This document shows positions 58,247 to 64,000 of a stretch of 64,000 bases of DNA, one piece after another. Below the pieces are notes generated by a model. The model did not search any database. It was not told the DNA's origin and was given only the letters and a program-made list of their open reading frames with translations. This stretch comes from Adineta steineri (taxonomy: Eukaryota; Rotifera; Eurotatoria; Adinetida; Adinetidae): NCBI GenBank assembly GCA_905250115.1, contig CAJNOI010000055.1, positions 89,320-153,319 on the forward strand, read 5' to 3'. Each line of letters begins with the position of its first letter. Position 1 is the stretch's first letter. A program made the translations under genes and the position numbers.

Positions 58247-59240
58247 TAGTCAAGCAACTGCACTGTACAAAAAAGACTTCTTCTTTTCAAATAGCTTCAC
58301 CTCAACCCTTTTTACCTTGCTGACTATTTTTAATCAACATTGTACTTCTCATGATATATCTAAAATTAGTTCTCTAAAGATTTAATCAATCATTGAATAA
58401 ATAAATTCAAGCAAACCTAAGATAGAACAGGAGACATTATTATATTTGTGTCTCTCTCCCTCTTGTGCTTACAATCTTAGAAACTATGATGAATCCACCA
58501 GAATAATTACTGTCGATCAGAGGACTATTCTTATATATTTAAAGAGATAAAAAAAATGTTTCATCATTGTTTTGTTCTGATATAGGTTGAAATATTCAGA
58601 AGAAATACTCAAAAGCAATGGTTTCTCTTCGTTTGTGAGGTGGGTGTTATCTTTAACTCGCACTCACACCCATTGTTTTATATAAATAATCAAGAAGAAA
58701 AGAAGAACTTAAAAAGTTTGAAAAACAAAAATATTTTAGTTGTCTCCTACAAAAACAATTACATCCACTCACTCTTCAGACAAACGTAAGCATACAGAAA
58801 TCATGCGAATGTTATAAAATAAAAAAGTGAAATATCCATGTAGCCAATTTTTGAAATAAATACAATTATATGACTTAAAATGGAGTATTAACGGTGAATG
58901 ACATTTACATAATTTATCTAACATAATTCAACACTTTTCTCATAGAAATACATTGACACTTTGTGATTTCTGCCCATAAAAAAAATTTAGAATGCAGTTT
59001 ATTAGATCAAATCAAGAGAAGAGTAATTTTCTAAGGAATTCCTCGGGGAAACTCCCCGGAAATGTGTACTGTTTTTTTTCTGCTTTTCAAAAAATTGACA
59101 ATATTTGAGGGTATGAATGTAGATATGAATATGAGTTCAACATATCTTGTTCAATCGCATTAAATTCCACAAAAACAAAAATGAAAAAAAATGAACAAAA
59201 TTTATTGATATTCAAAAGAATTTTTAATAGAAAGAAAGAA
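58247..59240. other. Intergenic with one GT-rich hairpin
   Basis: About 1 kb, AT-rich. It holds hairpin copy E (58634-58672) and a possible decayed arm at 59107-59138 (GAGGGTATGAATGTAGATAT). No gene was seen. Confidence 0.5.
58634..58672. repeat. GT-rich hairpin repeat, copy E
   Basis: The left arm GTGAGGTGGGTGTTAT pairs with ATGGGTGTGAGTGCG (reverse complement of 58658-58672). The loop is about 8 bp. Confidence 0.6.
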
Positions 59241-62200
59241 TTAAATACACATTTTAACTAATGTATCTATATTGTCTGTGCCATAACATGCTACAACCAT
59301 ATCCATTCTTTCATCTTGATTTAAATCAGTTAAAGCAATTGAATATGGAAGACTTCCATAACCTAGTGGATATGAAGTTTCATTTCCAAATGTTCCATTT
59401 GGATATCCATACAGTATAAATATATTATTTGTACCAGAATTGGCAATGATAATATCTAAATAGTTGTCACTGTTAAGATCACCAACAGTAACTGTATAAG
59501 GTCGAGAACGAGTACCTGTTGAATACAATGCTGTAAGAGCAAATGTTCCATTACTATAACCATGGAAGATAGCAATATTATCCGTTTCAGAATTCGTAAC
59601 AACAATATCCGAATGATTATCGTGATTGAAATCAGCAATGGCAATAGAATATGGACTAGAATTGATTCCTGTTGAATATGTTATCATAGGACTAAATATT
59701 GCATTTCCAAGTCCAAATAAAATACCAATGTTATCAATACCATAATTAGTTACCACAATATCTAACCAACCATCATGATTAAAATCACTAAGAGCAATCG
59801 ATTGTGGCTGTGATCCATCAGCACTTCGATATTTTATTACACCTGCATAATTTTCACGACCATATGCAAGAAAAACACCGACATTGTTTGCGTTAGGATT
59901 AGCTACAACAATGTCTAATTGTCCATCTCGATTAAAATCACCTGCAGCTATCGAGTACGGGGAAGATCCTTCACCAGTTGAATAAGAAGTACCTAATAAG
60001 AATGTTCCATCACCAAAACCAAATAAAATAACAGTCGTACTCGTTCCATAGTTAGGAACAGCAATATCTAAGACTTTATCATTGTTAAAATCACCAACAG
60101 CTAGACTAGAAGGTCTAGCCCCGTCACCTGTCGAATACGTACTAACATTATCGAAAGTACCATCTCCTAATCCCAGAAGAATACCCACATTGTTACCATT
60201 ATAATTGCTAACAGCAACATCTAAGTGACTATCATTATTGAAATCAGCAAGAATTATTGAAGTTGGCCATGATTGGTCACCTACAGAATATAATACTTGT
60301 GTTTGAAAACTTCCATTGCCATATCCCAGAAAAACATATACAGCACTGGTAATATAAGTACATACAACAATATCCATATTTCCGTCATTGTTTATATCAC
60401 CAATAGCTGCTGCCCGTGGTTGCGTTGCAACTCCAGTCAAATATGTTTCCATAAGAGTGAAGTTTCCCATACCATCTCCAATAAAAATACCTAGATTACT
60501 AGCATTAATATTGACTGAGACAATATCTGTTCGATTATCATTATTTAAATCTCCAACAGCCAAACTATATGGTTCAGTGTCAATTCCAGTCGAAAACATT
60601 ACTTGATTAGAAAAACTCCCGTTACCAAACCCAAGAAAAATGCCTATAGCATTGCTTCCAGCATAACCTATGGCAATATCAGCATGATTATCTTTGTTGA
60701 AATCATTTACAACAAGTGCAACCGGAGTAGAATTAGATCCTGTCGAATAAATTGTTAATAGACTGAAATTTCCATCACTATGACCAAGAAATATAGCTAA
60801 CTGCCAGCTTCCCCAATAAACTACCGCAATATCAAGATATTTATCATTATTAAAATCGCTAACTGTAACAGCCTCTGCTCCTTGAGTGTTGTTGATAGAA
60901 TATGTGATTTCATTTTGAAATGATGTATAATCAAATCCAAGAAAAATACCAATACTATCATCTTGTTTATTTGTAATAACAAAATCATTTCGATTATCAT
61001 TATTAAGATCGCCCATAACTATACTAGTTGGAAATGAATTAGATCCAGTTGAATATTTCTTTTGTTGTCCAAAACTTCCATTACCATAATTCATGATTAT
61101 ACTCATTGTATTTTCTTTTGAATTTAAAGTAATTATATCTAAATGATTATCTTTATCAATATCACCAGTAATAACATATTGTGGAGAACTATCACTTCCA
61201 ATTGAATAGGTCATTGGGGACGTAAACAGTCCATTGTTTAAACCAAATAAGATATTGATATTATCGGTATCTGAATTAGCAACAACAACATCTGATTGAT
61301 TATCATTATTAAAATCACCAGCGGCTAATGAATATGAATGTGGAGCAGATCCAGTATTATAGGAGAATTGTTTAGTAAATTCAGCAGCATAATATTCAGT
61401 TAATACAGCTAAATATCCAGTACCCCAATAAGTAACCACATATTCTAATTGTTTGTCGTTGTTCAAATCTATAACAATCAAAGCATATGGACTTGAACCT
61501 GAACCAGTTGAATATCTTCTTGCTAACGTAAAACTTCCAGTACTATCTCCATAAAAAAGTACCAATTCATCTCGTGCGAGACAAGTGATAGCAAAATCAA
61601 GATGTTGATCATTATTCAAATCAGCAACATATACATAGTATGGGGATGTATCAGTTCCAGTAAATAATGTTACAGGTGTTCGAAAAGTGCCATTGCCTAT
61701 TCCAAGATAAACAAGTACATTTCCTTCGTCGAAGCAAGTAACAATAATATCCAAATAATTGTCTCGATTTAAATCTGTAAGAACAACCATAAAAGTTCTT
61801 TGTAAACAATCGCCTGGATATTGTATCATCACTCCAAAACTACCGTTACCATAACCTAAAAAAACGCCAACTGGATCAAGATCTGGATTAGCGACAACGA
61901 GATCGAGATAACTATCATTATTAAGATCTCCAATAGCGACTGAATAAGGTCGAGAATTAGCACCAGTAGAATATGTTCCCTTGTCATTGAAACTCCCATT
62001 ACCATCATTTAAAAATATACTTATTCCACTTGCGAGAGCATTTGCAGACACAATATCTAAATAAGTGTCATTATTAAAATCACCAAGAGCAACAAACCTA
62101 GGTTGTGAACCAATACCAGTCGAATAAGATTTCATTGATCCAAATGTTTCATCTTCATTACTAAAAAAAGTAACAAGAGAATCACTTCCTGAATTAACTA

Positions 62201-63917
62201 CAACCATATCCATTCGGTTATCATTATTTAAATCACCAAGACGCATATACTTTGTACCAGATGCATTGCCTGTTGGATACGAATCTCCTCGAATAAATTT
62301 TCCATTATTAATACCATTGAAAATAAGTACATAACCATCATTAAAATTATTAACAGCTGCATCTAATTTGCCATCTTTATTGAAATCATAAATAACAACT
62401 GAAGATGACCGAGAATTACTGCCGATAAAGTATGTTGTTTGTCGAACAGATGGTTTACTTGAATAACCACATAATATTGTGATATTATTGGTACCATAAT
62501 TAGCAACAATAAGATCAGACTGATTATCTTTATCAAAGTCGACAATTGCAACAAAATATGGATATGATCCAGCGATTGAATCATATGTTGTTAATGTACC
62601 AAAACTTGCATTATTATATCCAGGCAAAATATGTATACGATCATTAGCTGAATCAACAATAACAACATCGAGATATTGATCCATATTAAGATATCCAACA
62701 GTGATAAACTGTAGACGAGATTGAGAATCAATGAGATGTAGGATTTGTTTTGCAAAAGTACCATTACCTTGATTAAGAAATAAACCAATACTACCAATAC
62801 CATAATTCGAGACAAGTATATCCAATTGGTTATCTTGATTGAAATCTCCAAGAGTAACAGATGTTGGATGTGAATTCGGTGTTGTTGTATAAATTTGTTG
62901 GTTTGTAAATTTTCCATTTCCATATCCAAGAAAGATTCCAATATTATTTGTACCATAATTAGTGACAACGATGTCTAATTGTTTGTCGTGATTGAAATCT
63001 CCAATGGCTAATGAATATGACAATGAATCATAACCAGTACTATAAGTAACACCAGTCTGAAAAGTTCCATCTTTGTTTGCTAAATGAATACCAATATTAT
63101 CAGTACCATAATAAATAACAGCCATATCTGAATGATTATCATTATTAAAATCACCAACAGCAAGAAACGATGGACGAGAAGAGTTAGTGGAAAGCATTTG
63201 TTGATTACGAAATGTTCCATTTCCATTGTTAATGAATATACCAATATTGTTCGTTCCATTATTTGCTACAGCAATATCAATATAACCATCTTGATTGAAA
63301 TCATTAACAACAACAGAGCACGGACGGGATCCTGCACCTGTTGAATATATTTGTTGATTGATAATTGTTCCATTAATATCTAAAATAAAAACGCCAATTG
63401 TATTTGTACCAGAATTTGCTTCGACCATATCGATTTGATTGTCATTATTAAAATCAGCAACAGAAACTGCACGTGGTTGTGAACTACTAATAACCGAACT
63501 TTTCATTATTGATTGAAATCTCCATTGACATATATTATCTAAATAATATACAAACATTACAAAAAAATAGTTATAAAATAAATAAAGAATATACTTGGTT
63601 TTGGTGAAGTAAAACAAACGACTAATATACCGATAATCATGGAAATACTGACAAATACACCGAATCCTATGATACCTTTAGTCATTGGTTTTATCGGTAG
63701 ACACATACTTTTTCTATTGAAAATAAATATATATACGATTAGTAATATTAACAAAAAACACAAACTGTTGCCTATTTTGCTTCTTTAATACGTGTTCGTT
63801 GTCATCGGCATGATGGTTTGTCTCGATTATCTCGGGTAATGTAGTGATAGTATTCACTTCATTCGGATGATGTCGATCATCCGATGAGTGCTCAGTTGTT
63901 TTCAATTCAATCTCCAT
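59241..63917 (-). CDS. Giant single-pass membrane protein with 28 FG-GAP/VCBS repeats
   Basis: Three exons (63917-63766, 63713-63595, 63538-59241) join in frame to 1522 aa; the third alone codes about 1430. The N-terminus is a polar cytosolic tail of about 65 residues (MEIELKTTEHSSDDRHHPNE...), then one TM helix (GIIGFGVFVSISMIIGILVV), so type II, with the rest outside the cell. The ectodomain is 28 tandem repeats of about 51 residues with the pattern SxPxSxxxGDFNNDxxxDIxVxNxGTxNIGIFLGxGNGTFxxQxxYSTG. Each has a Ca-binding DxNxDxxxD loop and the FG-GAP-like GNGTF turn. Twenty-eight is four times seven, which would suit four seven-bladed propellers, as in integrin alpha. The role is probably adhesion or ligand binding; no enzyme domain is seen. 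Many NxS/T sites. Confidence 0.9.
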
Positions 63918-64000
63918 GAAATCCAATGATGAGAGAACTATTTTAATAAAACAAGTGTATTTGAGAAAGCTAAAGATTGATATAGATAATTCAACAATTC

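Overview
The window is eukaryotic nuclear DNA: AT-rich, with protein-coding genes broken by very short introns (most about 45-65 bp, GT..AG) and packed head-to-head or tail-to-tail. Clear metazoan orthologues are present: SET-binding factor (SBF/MTMR5-13), WAVE/SCAR, long-form tRNase Z (ELAC2), a MYST acetyltransferase, an ENT-domain protein, a LEM-domain protein, an EPHX-type epoxide hydrolase and an HS2ST/UST-type sulfotransferase. They sit beside an intronless ADP-ribosyltransferase-TPR gene, a giant FG-GAP/VCBS array, LamG-fold and MORN proteins, and several genes whose closest relatives are usually fungal or bacterial (GT2 polysaccharide synthase, RTA1-like 7TM, NmrA-like reductase, a GMC oxidoreductase fragment). 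Together this fits a bdelloid rotifer best. That assignment is inference from gene content and architecture, not from a marker gene.

Layout. 0-10 kb: a truncated secreted protein, a LamG-type lectin-like secreted protein, a cysteine-rich secreted protein, a claudin/PMP22-like four-TM protein, a 2 kb empty stretch, then the ART-TPR gene. 10-23 kb: a small MITE, then SBF (minus, about 10 kb, about thirty exons, DENN-GRAM-pseudophosphatase-C1-PH), divergently paired with WAVE (plus) across only 272 bp. 23-28.6 kb: gene desert with a hAT-type MITE and a decayed SDR gene. 28.7-45.6 kb: GT2 synthase, small secreted peptide, a tiny predicted N-myristoylated protein, tRNase Z, epoxide hydrolase, Kunitz inhibitor, MYST acetyltransferase (one intron carries a MITE), ENT-domain protein, a 46-aa membrane peptide, LEM protein, RTA1-like 7TM protein. 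46-59 kb: repeat-rich accessory region with a MORN gene holding a 960-bp intron, a foldback DNA transposon with a 10-bp target duplication, a hAT MITE with an 8-bp target duplication, a 100-N assembly gap, an NmrA-like gene, a sulfotransferase, a GMC fragment and a scattered family of GT-rich hairpins. 59-64 kb: a 1522-aa single-pass membrane protein with 28 FG-GAP-like repeats.

No single operon-like system is present. The most notable unexplained signals are the GT-rich inverted-repeat family (arms resembling GAGTGTGGGTGTGGATATG), which recurs at six or more places mainly between 46 and 59 kb, and the 845-bp foldback element with tandem subterminal units. Several small genes were assembled by matching splice sites and reading frame by eye.
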